Positions 16,563 through 25,942 are shown, counted from the stretch's first letter. The stretch: DNA of 64,000 bases from Kitasatospora phosalacinea (GCF_000716545.1 NZ_JNWZ01000007.1:62001-126000); one strand, 5' to 3'. Made by a program: numbers and translations. The notes: generated from the sequence alone by a model not told the origin.

Positions 16563-16799
16563 TCAGTCCTCCGCGTGCGCCCACACCGTCCGGTCGCCGC
16601 CCCGCCACGCCACCAGGTCCGGATCGTCCAGGTCCGGTTCGGCGACGCCCGCCCGCCGGATCAGCTCCACCACGTCCTGCGGCCCGGTCGCCCGCCCCAC
16701 CGCCCGTCCGTAGATCTCCACCCGCCGGTACGGCCGCGCCCCGCGGGTCGGCGGCCGCACCACGACCGGCGGGTGGAATATGTCTCCGGACTCGCTCAT
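16563..16799 (-). CDS. small conserved streptomycete-type protein
   Basis: A 78-residue soluble protein starting MSESGDIFHPPVVVRPPT, behind a TGGAGGC ribosome-binding site. PYRRVEIYGRAVGRA, VVELIRRAG and the end DLVAWRGGDRTVWAHAED look like a folded domain. I do not assign a family. It is divergent from the broken P450 gene and read towards the lipoprotein pair. Confidence 0.6.
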   Translation of the reverse strand: MSESGDIFHPPVVVRPPTRGARPYRRVEIYGRAVGRATGPQDVVELIRRAGVAEPDLDDPDLVAWRGGDRTVWAHAED

Positions 16800-16881
16800 G
16801 CCTCCAGTGTCCCGCGCCGGGCGCGCAACGGCCCGTCGGCGTCGCTCCGGGTCACCGGCCGGGCGCGTATCGTGGTCGCCC

Positions 16882-17599
16882 GTGCGCGCCGCTCGACCCG
16901 TCACCGCCCCCGGCGGGGTGCCGCTGCCGGGCCACCTGCCCGCGCTGCTCACCCGGCCGCTGCCCTTCCTCGACACCCATCCGGCCCACGGCGACCTGGT
17001 GCGGGTGCGGGTGCGGGTCGGGCCGCGGGAGATGTACGTGGCCAGCGGGCCGGAGCCGGTGCGGCGGGTGCTGACCGATCGGACGGCGTTCGACCGGACG
17101 GGGCCGCTGTACGCCAAGGTCCGGGCCTTCCTCGGGAACGGGCTGGCGTCCTGCCCGCACGTCGGCCACCGACCGCTGCGCGGGACCGTGCAGCCCGCCT
17201 TCCGGCGCGCGCTGCTGCCGCACCACGCGCGGACGACGGCCGCCGAGACCGCGGCGCTCACCGCCGGGTGGCGGGCCGGGCAGGTGGCCGACGCCACGCA
17301 TCAGGCGTTCCGACTGACCACCGCCGTCGCCGTGCGCACCCTGTTCTCGGCCGGGCCGGACCCGAGGGCCGCCGAGGACCTGCGCGGGGCGCTGGACGTG
17401 CTGCTGCGGGGCATCCACCCGCGGGTGGTGCCGCCCGCCGCCGACCTGCTGCCGACGTCGGCGCGCCGCGACTACCGCCGGCCGCTGGCGGCTGCGCCCC
17501 GCCGGGGCGGGCCAGGTCCGTCCGGTGCCGCGGATCGTGCTGTCGCCCGGCCCGCAGCCGATGCTGCCGGAGGAGCGGATCAGCGGGCCAGCAGGTTGA
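16882..17599 (+). pseudogene. cytochrome P450 with a large internal deletion and frameshift
   Basis: Residues from the GTG at 16882 form the N-terminal half of a bacterial P450: PGGVPLPGHLPALL, the meander before helix C, and HRPLRGTVQPAFRRALLPHH as helix C with its heme-propionate His and Arg. Near 17465-17490 this stops, and the next frame gives the normal P450 C-terminus AGRWRLRPAG and VRPVPRIVLSP, ending at 17599. The I-helix, the ExxR motif and the Cys heme ligand (some 200 residues) are missing, so it cannot bind heme. It faces the phenolic-lipid operon, overlapping the flavoprotein end by 20 bp, and was perhaps once its tailoring enzyme. Confidence 0.85.
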
Positions 17600-18608
17600 C
17601 CGCGGCGCCGAAGACCGGCGGCAGGGCGGCGGCCAGCGGGACGACGCGGGGGCCCAGCCAGGGGTGGTGGCGGGTGGCCAGCAGGGCGGCGGTCAGCAGG
17701 CGGTAGGAGCGGGTGGCCCGGCGCCAGGCGTGTTCGTAGGCGGCGGGGCGGCCGGCCGCCAGGCAGCGGACGGCGGCCTCGGCGGAGGCCAGGGCCAGCG
17801 CGACGCCCTCGCCGGTCAGCGCGTCCAGGTACCCGGCGGCGTCGCCGACCAGCAGTACTCGGCCGCGCACCCGGGCCCCCGCCCGCTGCCGCAGCGGGCC
17901 CGCGCCCCGGACCGGACCGGCCTGCGCGTCGCCCAGCCGCTCCAGCAGGGACGGGAACGCTTCGAGTTGGCGGTCGAACGGGAGGCGCGCGGTGCCCAGC
18001 ACGGCGACCCCGACCGTGCCGTCCGCGACCGGCGTCACGTACGCCTCGGCGTGCCGCGACCAGTGCACCTCGACCAGGTCGCTCCACGGCCGCACCGCGA
18101 AGTGCCGCCGCTGGCCGTACCTGGCCGGGTGCCGGCCGGCGGCCGGGAGGTGCAGGCCGAGGGCGCGGCGGACGGGGGAGTGCAGGCCGTCCGCCGCGAT
18201 CAGGTGCCGGGCGGTCAACCCGCCGGCGCTGACCGCGTGCCGGGTGACGTTCAGCCCGTCGGCCCGGGCGGCGAGGCGGTGGACGCCGAGCTGTTCGGCG
18301 CGGGCGGCGAGCGCAGCGTGCAGGGCGGTGCGGCGCACGCCCAGGCCGTGGCCGGTGCGGAAGCGGGCCTCGGCGGTGCGGGCGCCGTCCGCCGACAGGT
18401 AGCGGATGCCCGCGAACGGGCGGCCCTCGACGCCGACGCCCAGGCGCTCCAGGGCCCGCACCGCGCCCGGCATCAGGCCCTCGCCGCACGCCTTGTCGAT
18501 CGGCGTCGCGCGCGGCTCCAGCACGGTGACGGACAGGCCCGCCCGGGCGGCGTGGATCGCGGCGGCCAGCCCGGCCGGGCCGCCGCCGACCACCAGCAGG
18601 TCGATCAC
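17580..18608 (-). CDS. FAD-dependent hydroxylase, SrsC-like (phenolic-lipid tailoring)
   Basis: A 342-residue flavoprotein of the PHBH/geranylgeranyl-reductase group. LLVVGGGPAGLAAAIHAARA is at residues 4-23, ACGEGLMPGAVRALERLG near 43, AADGLHSPVRRAL (DG motif) near 142 and GRVLLVGDAAGYLDALTGEG near 245. It starts at a GTG overlapping the methyltransferase stop by 4 bp. In Streptomyces griseus the srsABC operon makes alkylresorcinols (SrsA), methylates them (SrsB) and hydroxylates them to quinols (SrsC). The gene order here is the same, so it probably hydroxylates the methylated resorcinol. Confidence 0.82.
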   Translation of the reverse strand: MIDLLVVGGGPAGLAAAIHAARAGLSVTVLEPRATPIDKACGEGLMPGAVRALERLGVGVEGRPFAGIRYLSADGARTAEARFRTGHGLGVRRTALHAALAARAEQLGVHRLAARADGLNVTRHAVSAGGLTARHLIAADGLHSPVRRALGLHLPAAGRHPARYGQRRHFAVRPWSDLVEVHWSRHAEAYVTPVADGTVGVAVLGTARLPFDRQLEAFPSLLERLGDAQAGPVRGAGPLRQRAGARVRGRVLLVGDAAGYLDALTGEGVALALASAEAAVRCLAAGRPAAYEHAWRRATRSYRLLTAALLATRHHPWLGPRVVPLAAALPPVFGAAVNLLAR

Positions 18609-19123
18609 ACCGCCGCCCGGCAGCGGGCCAGCGCGGCGTCCTCGCAGCGCAGCCTGGTCGCCAGCAGCCAGGCGTCCAGCGCGGTGAAGCAGAGCGCGGT
18701 CACCCAGGCGGTGTGCACCAGCGGCAGCGCGAAGCCCTCCACCACCACCGCCAGGTAGTTGGGGTGCCGCAGCCACCGGTACGGCCCGCCGGCCACCAGC
18801 GGCAGGCCCGGCACCACGATCACCCGGGTGTTCCAGCGCGGCCCCAGCGTCCGGATGCACCACCAGCGCAACCCCTGCGCGCCCAGCGCCAGCGCCAGCA
18901 TCGGCCAGCCCAGCACGGGCACGAACGGCCGCTGCGCGTACCGCACTTCGAGCAGGCAGCCGACCAGCAGCGCGGTGTGCAGCACCACCATCGCCGGGTA
19001 GTGCCCGCGCCCGTACTCGACGCCGCCCCGGGCCAGGCTCCAGGCGGCGTTGCGGCGGGCGACCAACAGTTCGGCCAGTCGCTCCACGGCGACCAGCGCG
19101 ATCAGGACGGTGTACCAGATCAT
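18605..19123 (-). CDS. isoprenylcysteine-carboxyl-methyltransferase-like enzyme, SrsB-like
   Basis: A 172-residue integral membrane methyltransferase with four or five membrane segments. Its conserved C-terminal signature GGPYRWLRHPNYLAVVVEG (near residue 112) is the SAM-binding region of the ICMT family. SrsB homologues methylate the phenolic OH of alkylresorcinols in the membrane. It sits between the type III PKS (6 bp upstream) and the flavoprotein (4-bp overlap), so it belongs to one three-gene transcript. Confidence 0.83.
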   Translation of the reverse strand: MIWYTVLIALVAVERLAELLVARRNAAWSLARGGVEYGRGHYPAMVVLHTALLVGCLLEVRYAQRPFVPVLGWPMLALALGAQGLRWWCIRTLGPRWNTRVIVVPGLPLVAGGPYRWLRHPNYLAVVVEGFALPLVHTAWVTALCFTALDAWLLATRLRCEDAALARCRAAV

Positions 19124-19129
19124 GGGCGA

Positions 19130-20185
19130 CTACCAACGCAGCAGGATGAGTTCGGAGGCGAAACCGGGCCCGAGGGCCAGCATCAGGCCGTACGAGCCGG
19201 GTGGTGGCGGACCCGCCGCGAGGACGTCCCGCAGGATGTGCAGCACGGACGCCGAGGAGAGGTTGCCGCAGCGCGCCAGCGAGGCCCGGCTCGGGGCCAA
19301 CGCGGCGGCGGGCAGGCCGAGTTCGTCCTGCAACACGTCCAACACCCGCGGCCCGCCCGGGTGGCAGACCCAGGCCGTCACGTCGTTCGGCTTCAGGTCG
19401 TGCGCGGCCAGGAAGGAGGACACCTCCTCGCCCACGAACAGCCGTACCAGCTCCGGGAGTTCGGCTCCCAGCAGGATCCGGAAGCCGGAGTCGCCGACCT
19501 CCCAGCCGAGCAGCCGTTCGGTGCCCGGGTACAGCCGGCTGCGGGTCGCCACCACCTCGGGGCCCGCGCAGTCGACCGCGTCGCCGACCGCGACCAGCGC
19601 GCCCGCGCCGTCCCCGAACAGCGCCGTGGCCAGCAGGTTCGCCGTCGAGGTGTCGGCGCGCTGCAGCGTCAGCGAACACAGCTCGGTGGCCAGCAGCAGC
19701 GCCGTCCCGCCCGGACGGCCCGCCAGCAGATCGTCCACCGCCGCCACGCCCGCCGCCCCGCCCGCGCAGCCCAGGCCGAACAGCGGCAGCCGCCGGACGT
19801 CCTCGCGCAGGCCCAGCCGGGGCGCCAGCCGGGCCTCCAGGGAGGGGGCGGCGACGCCCGTGACCGTGGTGGAGACGACGAAGTCGACCTGTTCGGGCGG
19901 GAGTTCGGCCTCGCGCAGGGCCCCGGCGGCGGCCCGCTCGGCGAGTTCGGCCGCGGCCGCCAGCCAGGCGTCGTTGGTCCGGCCGAAACCGTCGAGCTCC
20001 GCGAACCGCTCCAACGGGAGCGCCAGGTGCCGGAACTCCACGCCCGCGCCCGCCGCGAACCGCTCGGCGAGGGCCCGTGCGTGCCCGTCGCCGTCCGGGC
20101 GCAGCGCCGCCACCGCTCCGGCCAACTCCCGCTGCCCGTAGCGGTGGGCCGGGAGCACTCCGTGCACAGCCGCGATCCGCGTCAC
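19130..20185 (-). CDS. type III polyketide synthase, alkylresorcinol-synthase-like (SrsA-like)
   Basis: A 351-residue chalcone-synthase-fold enzyme. The catalytic triad is visible: Cys140 in GLGCAGGAAG, His in WVCHPGGPRVLD (about 274) and Asn in RCGNLSSASV (about 307). Such enzymes extend a long acyl starter with malonyl-CoA and cyclise it. With the SrsB-like and SrsC-like genes directly downstream, phenolic lipid (alkylresorcinol or alkylpyrone) synthesis is the best reading. Start is the GTG at 20185. Confidence 0.87.
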   Translation of the reverse strand: MTRIAAVHGVLPAHRYGQRELAGAVAALRPDGDGHARALAERFAAGAGVEFRHLALPLERFAELDGFGRTNDAWLAAAAELAERAAAGALREAELPPEQVDFVVSTTVTGVAAPSLEARLAPRLGLREDVRRLPLFGLGCAGGAAGVAAVDDLLAGRPGGTALLLATELCSLTLQRADTSTANLLATALFGDGAGALVAVGDAVDCAGPEVVATRSRLYPGTERLLGWEVGDSGFRILLGAELPELVRLFVGEEVSSFLAAHDLKPNDVTAWVCHPGGPRVLDVLQDELGLPAAALAPSRASLARCGNLSSASVLHILRDVLAAGPPPPGSYGLMLALGPGFASELILLRW

Positions 20186-20477
20186 CGGCCCAGGATAGGG
20201 AAGAGTCCACCCGAATCCGGCAATTCGCCCACTCGGGCGCGTCCCGGTGGTGACGGGCGGTCAGGGGAACAGGGCGGGCACGGTGCGCACCGTGCGCACC
20301 GCGTTGGCGGGAGGGGGCCCGGGACGGCGGCGGGCGTCCCGGCGGGGGAGGGGAGGCGGACACCAGGCGGTCGAGGCCAGGCCGGGGCCGGTGAGGGGTT
20401 GGAGCCGGAGGGCGAAGTGCGCGGCGGCCGTGGCGGGCGGGTCGGTCACGGGCCAGTCGTGCCGGGAGGGCGGACGG

Positions 20478-22238
20478 TCACAGGCGCAGGGTGTTCCAGC
20501 CGCAGGTGATCTCCTCGCGGAGGTCCGACTGCGGGGCGTCGGTCAGCAGGGCCAGCAGCGCGGCGCCGTCCGCCGGGCGGGCGGCCGGGTCCGGGGCGAG
20601 GGCGCGGGTGACGGCGGCGGCCAGGGCCGGGTCCAGGGCGCGGACGGCGGCCAGCGCGGACGGCTCGGGGCCGGTGTCGACGATCCGGCGGATCACCCCG
20701 CCGGTGCTGGTCGCCGCGAACGGGCTGGCGCCGTGCGCCGCGCACACCACGCAGCAGGCCCAGGCCCAGACGTCCGCGGCGGTGCCGACCCGCTCCTCGC
20801 CGAACTGCTCGGGCGCCATGTAGGTGAGCGTGCCGGGGTTGGCGCCGGTCATGGTCAGCCGGGTGCCGTCGACCAGCGCGGCGATGCCGAAGTCCAGCAG
20901 CCGGGGACCGGCCGAGGTGAGCATGATGTTGGCGGGCTTGAGGTCCCGGTGGACCAGCCCGAGCCGGTGCACCCCCGAGAGGGCCACGGCCAGGGCCAGG
21001 GCGAGCGCCCGCAGCGCCTCGGGGGAGCGCAGCGGCCCGAGTTCGCGCAGGTGCGCGTCGAGCGGCCGCCCGTCCAGCAGCTCCATCGCCAGGAACGGGC
21101 GGCCCGCGTCCACCCCGGTGTCCAGCACCCGGGCGGTGTACGCGCCCGGCACCATCGCCAGCACCTCCGACTCCCGCTGGAAGCGGCGCAGCAGGTCGGG
21201 GTCGTCCAGCAGGTCCAGGTTGATCGTCTTCAGCGCGACCTGGGTCGCCGCCCCCTCCCGCTGCGCCAGGTACACGGTGCCCATCCCGCCCGCGCCGATC
21301 CGGCCCAGCAGCCGGTACCCGCCGATGCCGCGCGGCTCGTGCCCGTTCAGCGGCTGGTGCGGCACCCGGACGGGCCCGGGTGCGGCGGGGGTGTACGCGG
21401 GGGCGTACGCGGTGGCGGGGGCGGTCGCGGGCGGCGCGGCGGGTGCGGCGGCGTCCCGCGCGGGGGCCGCGAAGAAGGGGTCGGGGCCCGGCGCGGCGAC
21501 GTACGGGTTCGCCGGGGAGTGCGCGAAAGCCCCGGGCGCCGCTCCGGTCTGCGGCGGGAAGGCGAATCCGGCGGTCGGCCAGGTCGGTGCGGTCGGTGCG
21601 GGCAGTCGGCGGGCGGAGACCAGCGCGACCGCCTGGAACACCGCGCCGGCCGCCAGCACGCCCATCGGCAGCACGAGCACCCCGGCGACGGCGAACAGGC
21701 CCAGCCGGAGCAGGTTCCGCCGCCGGACCCGTCCGTCCGCGGCCACCGCGGCCGGCATCCCGACGGAGAGCAGCGCGCGCCGCGACAGGTGGGCGAGCAG
21801 CAGCCAGGCCGCCAGCGGCACCGCGCCGATGATCAGCACCCGCAGCTCCGCACCGCCGACGGTCAGGCCGAGGTCCATCGCCATGTGCTGCGAGTCCGCG
21901 AACACCAGCGAACCGCGCAGCAGTTCGAAGCCGTAGTTGGGGACGGCGGAGGCCGCCGCCACGAACCCGGCCGCGAACACCATGCACGCCGCGACCTCGG
22001 CCGCCACCGCCCCCGCCTCCACCGGCGCCGAGCCGGACACCGAGGCCACCGCCCGCCTCCGGGCCTCCAACTGGGCGCGGCGCAGCAGCGGCAGCGACAG
22101 CAGCCGGACGACCAGCGCGAGCAGTACGGTCAGCGACAGGTCCACGGCGAGCTCACCGTAGCCGGTGGACCAGCCGGCGGACTCCGCCGCGAGCGAGGCG
22201 GCGATCGGCTGGTCAGCGGCGAAACCGAGGTGCACCAC
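20478..22238 (-). CDS. membrane Ser/Thr protein kinase with N-terminal transmembrane part
   Basis: A 586-residue protein with an inverted layout for a bacterial PASTA-less kinase. Residues 1-220 hold several membrane segments (VDLSLTVLLALVVRLLSLPLL, VLIIGAVPLAAWLLLAHL, LFAVAGVLVLPMGVLAAGAV). An Ala/Pro-rich linker leads to a C-terminal kinase domain (about 330-580). The glycine loop is GRIGAGGMGTVYLA, the lysine lies in VALKTI, the catalytic loop is HRDLKPANIML, then DFG and MAPEQF. The start GTG at 22238 follows GGAAGGAGG at good distance. Substrate unknown. It is divergent from the UbiA gene. Confidence 0.85.
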   Translation of the reverse strand: MVHLGFAADQPIAASLAAESAGWSTGYGELAVDLSLTVLLALVVRLLSLPLLRRAQLEARRRAVASVSGSAPVEAGAVAAEVAACMVFAAGFVAAASAVPNYGFELLRGSLVFADSQHMAMDLGLTVGGAELRVLIIGAVPLAAWLLLAHLSRRALLSVGMPAAVAADGRVRRRNLLRLGLFAVAGVLVLPMGVLAAGAVFQAVALVSARRLPAPTAPTWPTAGFAFPPQTGAAPGAFAHSPANPYVAAPGPDPFFAAPARDAAAPAAPPATAPATAYAPAYTPAAPGPVRVPHQPLNGHEPRGIGGYRLLGRIGAGGMGTVYLAQREGAATQVALKTINLDLLDDPDLLRRFQRESEVLAMVPGAYTARVLDTGVDAGRPFLAMELLDGRPLDAHLRELGPLRSPEALRALALALAVALSGVHRLGLVHRDLKPANIMLTSAGPRLLDFGIAALVDGTRLTMTGANPGTLTYMAPEQFGEERVGTAADVWAWACCVVCAAHGASPFAATSTGGVIRRIVDTGPEPSALAAVRALDPALAAAVTRALAPDPAARPADGAALLALLTDAPQSDLREEITCGWNTLRL

Positions 22239-22395
22239 CGTCGGCTCCTCCTTCCGTGGGCAGCGGGGCGGGCCGGTGGAGTATACGGGCCGCGGAGCCG
22301 CGCCCGACGGGTGAATTCCGTTCCCCGCCGAGGATCTTGACGAATCGTCCATGTCCTCGTCGGCGATCCGCCGCGCACCGCCTAGCCTGGCCGGT

Positions 22396-23211
22396 GTGAG
22401 CAGCACAGTCGTGGAGAACCGGGCCCGGATCGGCACCCTGCTGCGGGCCTGCCACCCCGCACCGGCCGCCGCCGTCACCGCACTGGCCGCCGCGATGGCC
22501 GCCACCGCCGGACGCGGCGCGCTCGGCACGGCCCTCACCGCCGGCGCGGTCGCCGCCGGACAGCTCTCGATCGGCTGGAGCAACGACCTGATCGACCGGC
22601 ACCGGGACGCGGACGCCGGACGGGCCGACAAGCCGCTCGCCGCCGATGAACTGACGGCACGTCAGGTCTCCGGGGCCACCCGCTGGGCGGTCGTCTGCTG
22701 CGTCCTGCTGTCGGCGGCCTGCGGGGCGGCCGCGGCGACCGCGCACCTGGTGGCGGTGGCCGCCGGCTGGGCGTACAACCTGCGGCTCAAGGCCACCGTC
22801 TGGTCCTGGCTGCCGTACGCGGTGGCGTTCGCCCTGCTGCCCGCCTTCGTCACGCTCGCCCTGCCCGGGCGGCCCTGGCCCGCCCCGGAGGTCCTCGGCG
22901 CGGGCGCGCTGCTCGGCACCGCCGCGCACTTCGCCAACGTCCTGCCCGACCTGGCCGCGGACCGCGCCGCCGGCGTCCGCGGCCTGCCGCAACGCCTCGG
23001 CCGCCGCGCCTCGGCCGCCACCGCCGTCCTCACCGCGGCCGCGGCCGCCCTCCTGCTCGCCCCCGGCTGGCCCGTCCTCGCCGTCACCGCCCCGCCCGCC
23101 CTCACCACCCTCCTCGCCCCGCCCCGCAGCCGCGCCCCCTTCCTCTCCGTGATCGCGGCGGCGGCGGTCGCGCTCACGGTCCTACTCCTGGGCGACGGCC
23201 TGCGGGGCTGA
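22396..23211 (+). CDS. UbiA-family membrane prenyltransferase
   Basis: A 271-residue integral membrane protein with about eight hydrophobic segments and both UbiA aspartate motifs: NDLIDRHRDADAGRADKPLA near residue 58, and NVLPDLAADRAAGVRGLP near 180, which bind Mg-diphosphate of the prenyl donor. Start is the GTG at 22396. The acceptor is unknown. The nearby phenolic-lipid genes offer an aromatic acceptor in the same membrane, but the kinase gene lies between them and that link is speculative. Confidence 0.82.
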   Translation: MSSTVVENRARIGTLLRACHPAPAAAVTALAAAMAATAGRGALGTALTAGAVAAGQLSIGWSNDLIDRHRDADAGRADKPLAADELTARQVSGATRWAVVCCVLLSAACGAAAATAHLVAVAAGWAYNLRLKATVWSWLPYAVAFALLPAFVTLALPGRPWPAPEVLGAGALLGTAAHFANVLPDLAADRAAGVRGLPQRLGRRASAATAVLTAAAAALLLAPGWPVLAVTAPPALTTLLAPPRSRAPFLSVIAAAAVALTVLLLGDGLRG

Positions 23212-23307
23212 AGCGGGGGAAATCCGCCCGGTGGGCGCCGACCGTCGGCAGGACGGCCCCGCCGTTCCCGGGCCCCTGAACGCGCGCCCTCCGAACGCGT
23301 GCCCTTC

Positions 23308-24054
23308 CTAGGCCGAGAAACCGCCGTCCACCGGGATCACCGCGCCCGTGACGTACCCCGCTTCGGGGCCGGCCAGGTGGGCGACGACGGCGGCGATCTC
23401 CGCGGGGGCGGCGTAGCGGCCGAGGGCCGTGATCCCGCTGATGCCGGCGGCGTTCGGGCCGTCGGCGGGGTTGGCGTCGGTGTCGGTCGGGCCGGGGTGG
23501 ACCAGGTTGACGGTGATCCCGCGCGGGCCCAGCTCGCGGGCCAGGCCCTTGGTCAGGCCGATCAGTGCGGTCTTGGTCATCGCGTACAGGGCGAGGCCGG
23601 GGAACGGGACCCGGTCGGCGATGTTGCTGCCGATGCCGATGATCCGGCCGCCCTCCGGCAGGTGCTCCGCGGCGGCCCGGGCCAGCAGGAACGGGGCGCG
23701 GACGTTGACGGCCAGGGTGCTGTCGAGCTGGGCCGTGTCGACCCCGTCCAGCGGCCCGGAGGGGAACGCGGCGGCGTTGTTGACCAGGACGTCCAGCCGT
23801 CCGAAGGTCTCCACCGCGCGGTCCACCGCGCCGGTCAGCTCCTCCTCGACCGCGTTGTCGGCCCGGACCGCCAGCGCCCGGCGGCCCAGTGCCTCGATCT
23901 CCCGGACCACCCGGTCCGCCTGCTCGGTCTCCTGGCGGTAGGTCAGGACGACGTCGGCGCCCTGCCGGGCGAGCCGGAGTGCGACGGCGGCACCGATGCC
24001 CCGGCTGCCGCCGGTCACCAGGGCCGCGCGTCCTTCGATGCGGTTGCTGTTCAT
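23308..24054 (-). CDS. SDR-family oxidoreductase (FabG-like)
   Basis: A 248-residue short-chain dehydrogenase. ALVTGGSRGIGAAVAL is at residues 11-26, LVNNAAAFPSG near 87, Ser in GIGSNIADRVPFPG near 138, then YAMTK near 151 and the end VIPVDGGFSA. It is monocistronic between the UbiA gene (convergent) and the GH13 gene. No substrate can be assigned. Confidence 0.85.
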   Translation of the reverse strand: MNSNRIEGRAALVTGGSRGIGAAVALRLARQGADVVLTYRQETEQADRVVREIEALGRRALAVRADNAVEEELTGAVDRAVETFGRLDVLVNNAAAFPSGPLDGVDTAQLDSTLAVNVRAPFLLARAAAEHLPEGGRIIGIGSNIADRVPFPGLALYAMTKTALIGLTKGLARELGPRGITVNLVHPGPTDTDANPADGPNAAGISGITALGRYAAPAEIAAVVAHLAGPEAGYVTGAVIPVDGGFSA

Positions 24055-24304
24055 GCCGTCGAGCTTCGTCCGGTCGGGCGCCGGTCGCTGGCGGCAATCG
24101 GCCGCCGCGTTTCGATCACCGCGGGCGTCCCTCCGAGGACCCGTCCGGGTGCCGACGGCTGTCGGGAGAGGGCCTTACGGGCGGAGCAGCCCCAGCCCCA
24201 GTCCCGGTCCCGGTCCCGGTCCCGGGACGGCGGCGAGCAGGAACAGCCGGGGCCGGGACGGACCGCGGGCGAAGAGCAGGGCGGGCGGGCCGGTCGGCAC
24301 CGCA
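24055..24304. other. intergenic stretch without a gene
   Basis: Between the SDR start and the GH13 terminator. It holds the leftward SDR promoter region and, near 24201-24226, four tandem copies of a CCCGGT hexamer. No convincing reading frame, RNA fold or operator was seen. Confidence 0.5.
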
Positions 24305-24345
24305 CCGACCGCAGGCGTGCCCCACCGGCGCACGCCTGCGGTCGG
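24305..24345 (-). terminator. terminator behind the GH13 gene
   Basis: A 16-bp arm at 24305-24320 is exactly complementary to 24330-24345 around a 9-base loop, 31 bp past the stop of the glucosidase gene on the minus strand. Confidence 0.8.
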
Positions 24346-24376
24346 ACCGCTGTGCGGCGAAGGCCGGCAGCCGGGT

Positions 24377-25942
24377 TCAGCGGGTGAAGACCGCGTACGA
24401 GAAGCCCTCCGCGCGCAGCACCGAGTGGGTCAGCGACACGCCCCGCCCGAACAGCGGCCGCCCCGGCAGGTCGCGTTCCACCGGCAGGCAGGCGGGCGTC
24501 CGGCGCGGGTTGACCACCACCAGGTAGCGCTCGCCCCGCAGGTACGCCAACGGGTAGCCGGTGTGCAGCAGTTCGACCGGTGCGTGCGGCCCCAGGCCCG
24601 GGTGCGCGCGCCGCAGCGCGATCAACTCCCGTACCCGGTGCAGCAGCGAGGACTCGTCGGCGCGCTGGGAGGCGACGTCCGGACGGTCGGGGGAGGGGTC
24701 CAGCGGCAGGTAGAAGCTCTCGGCGGGCGCGGAGGAGAACCCGGCGTCCGCCGTGGCGTCCCACTGCATCGGGGTGCGCGAACCGGCCCGGTTGTAGCGC
24801 GGGCCCAGCACGCTGCCCTCGGTGTCCGGCAGGCCGGGCACGAAGCGCATGCCTATCTCGTCGCCGTAGTAGATCGTCGGGACGGTCGGCCAGGTCAGCT
24901 GGAAGGTGAAGGCGGCCGCCGCCTGCTCGCGGGTGCGCGGGCCGCAGACCAGCCGGGAGAAGTCGTGGTTCGCGGTCGGCAGCGAGGCGAAGCCGTGCCC
25001 GGCCGCGGCCTTCGCGGTGCGCTCCCACTCGGCCAGGAACGGGCCCATCGAACCGCGCCCCTCCGGGTCGAAGTAGCAGGGCTGCGCCGACCACTCCTCG
25101 TGCACCGTGCCCGCGCCGTTGTTCCACAGCGAGCGCAGCGCCGCGCCGTCGCCGGGGCCGCCGAACTGCAGGAAGAAGTCGCCGTGGAAGCCCATCGGCA
25201 CCGAGCGGGCCGGGTCGCCCCACTCGGCCAGGATCACGTTGTCGGGGTGGTTCGCGTCCATCCAGGCCCGGGTCTCGCGCCACAGCCGGCCGGTCTCCAC
25301 GAACCCGGGGTCGTCCTTGACCAGCGAGGACGCCATGTCCACCCGGAAGCCCGAGACGCCCAGCGCGAACCAGTGCGCCATGATCTCGCGCAGCGCCGCC
25401 CGGTTGGCCCGCGGGCCCTCGGCGTCCACCGGCTGCCGCCACGGCTCGGCCGGGTCGGTGCGGGCGTAGCCGAAGTTCAGCGCGGGCTGGAAGTCGAAGA
25501 AGTTGGGCCGGTACCAGCCCGGGCGGCCGCCCGGCGAGGCCACGTACCCGGGGGCCGGGCGGTCCGCCCACACGTAGCGGTGGTCGTCGGGGTCGGCGGC
25601 CGAGCGGACGAACCACGGGTGCCGGTCCGAGGTGTGGCCCGCGACCAGGTCCAGCAGCACCCGGATGCCGCCGCGGCGGGCCTCCTCGGTGAACTTCGCC
25701 AGGTCCTCCGGCGTCCCGTAGCGGGGCGCGGTGGTCAGGAAGTCCGCCACGTCGTAGCCGGCGTCGCCGAACGGGGAGGCGAAGCACGGGTTCAGCCACA
25801 CCGCGTCCACCCCCAGCCAGCGCAGGTACTCCAGCCGCTCCGTCAGGCCCGCGAAGTCGCCGATCCCGTCCCCGTTCCCGTCAGCGAAGCTCTGCGGGTA
25901 GATCTGGTACAGCACCGCGTCACTCGCCCACTCCGTACCCAC
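24377..25942 (-). CDS. GH13 alpha-glucosidase / oligo-1,6-glucosidase-like
   Basis: A 521-residue cytosolic glycoside hydrolase of family 13. The start is given by WASDAVLYQIYPQSFADGNG; region I is DLVAGHTSDRHPWF, region II GVSGFRVDMASS (Asp nucleophile), region III VILAEWGD (acid/base Glu) and region IV PTANHDFSR (transition-state Asp). The DGNGDGIGDF calcium-site segment typical of oligo-1,6-glucosidases is present. Start is the GTG at 25942, five bases after AGAGGGG; a GTG at 25945 is possible. No signal peptide or sugar transporter adjoins it, so it probably trims internal malto-oligosaccharides or trehalose-type sugars. Confidence 0.87.
   Translation of the reverse strand: MGTEWASDAVLYQIYPQSFADGNGDGIGDFAGLTERLEYLRWLGVDAVWLNPCFASPFGDAGYDVADFLTTAPRYGTPEDLAKFTEEARRGGIRVLLDLVAGHTSDRHPWFVRSAADPDDHRYVWADRPAPGYVASPGGRPGWYRPNFFDFQPALNFGYARTDPAEPWRQPVDAEGPRANRAALREIMAHWFALGVSGFRVDMASSLVKDDPGFVETGRLWRETRAWMDANHPDNVILAEWGDPARSVPMGFHGDFFLQFGGPGDGAALRSLWNNGAGTVHEEWSAQPCYFDPEGRGSMGPFLAEWERTAKAAAGHGFASLPTANHDFSRLVCGPRTREQAAAAFTFQLTWPTVPTIYYGDEIGMRFVPGLPDTEGSVLGPRYNRAGSRTPMQWDATADAGFSSAPAESFYLPLDPSPDRPDVASQRADESSLLHRVRELIALRRAHPGLGPHAPVELLHTGYPLAYLRGERYLVVVNPRRTPACLPVERDLPGRPLFGRGVSLTHSVLRAEGFSYAVFTR

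Noticed and set aside
20261..20449. A 62-codon frame on the minus strand just after the kinase stop
   Set aside because: No ribosome-binding site, low-complexity Pro/Arg composition in the second half and no family likeness; treated as non-coding.
24201..24226. Four tandem CCCGGT hexamers
   Set aside because: Short GC-rich microsatellite in an intergenic gap; no sign of function.
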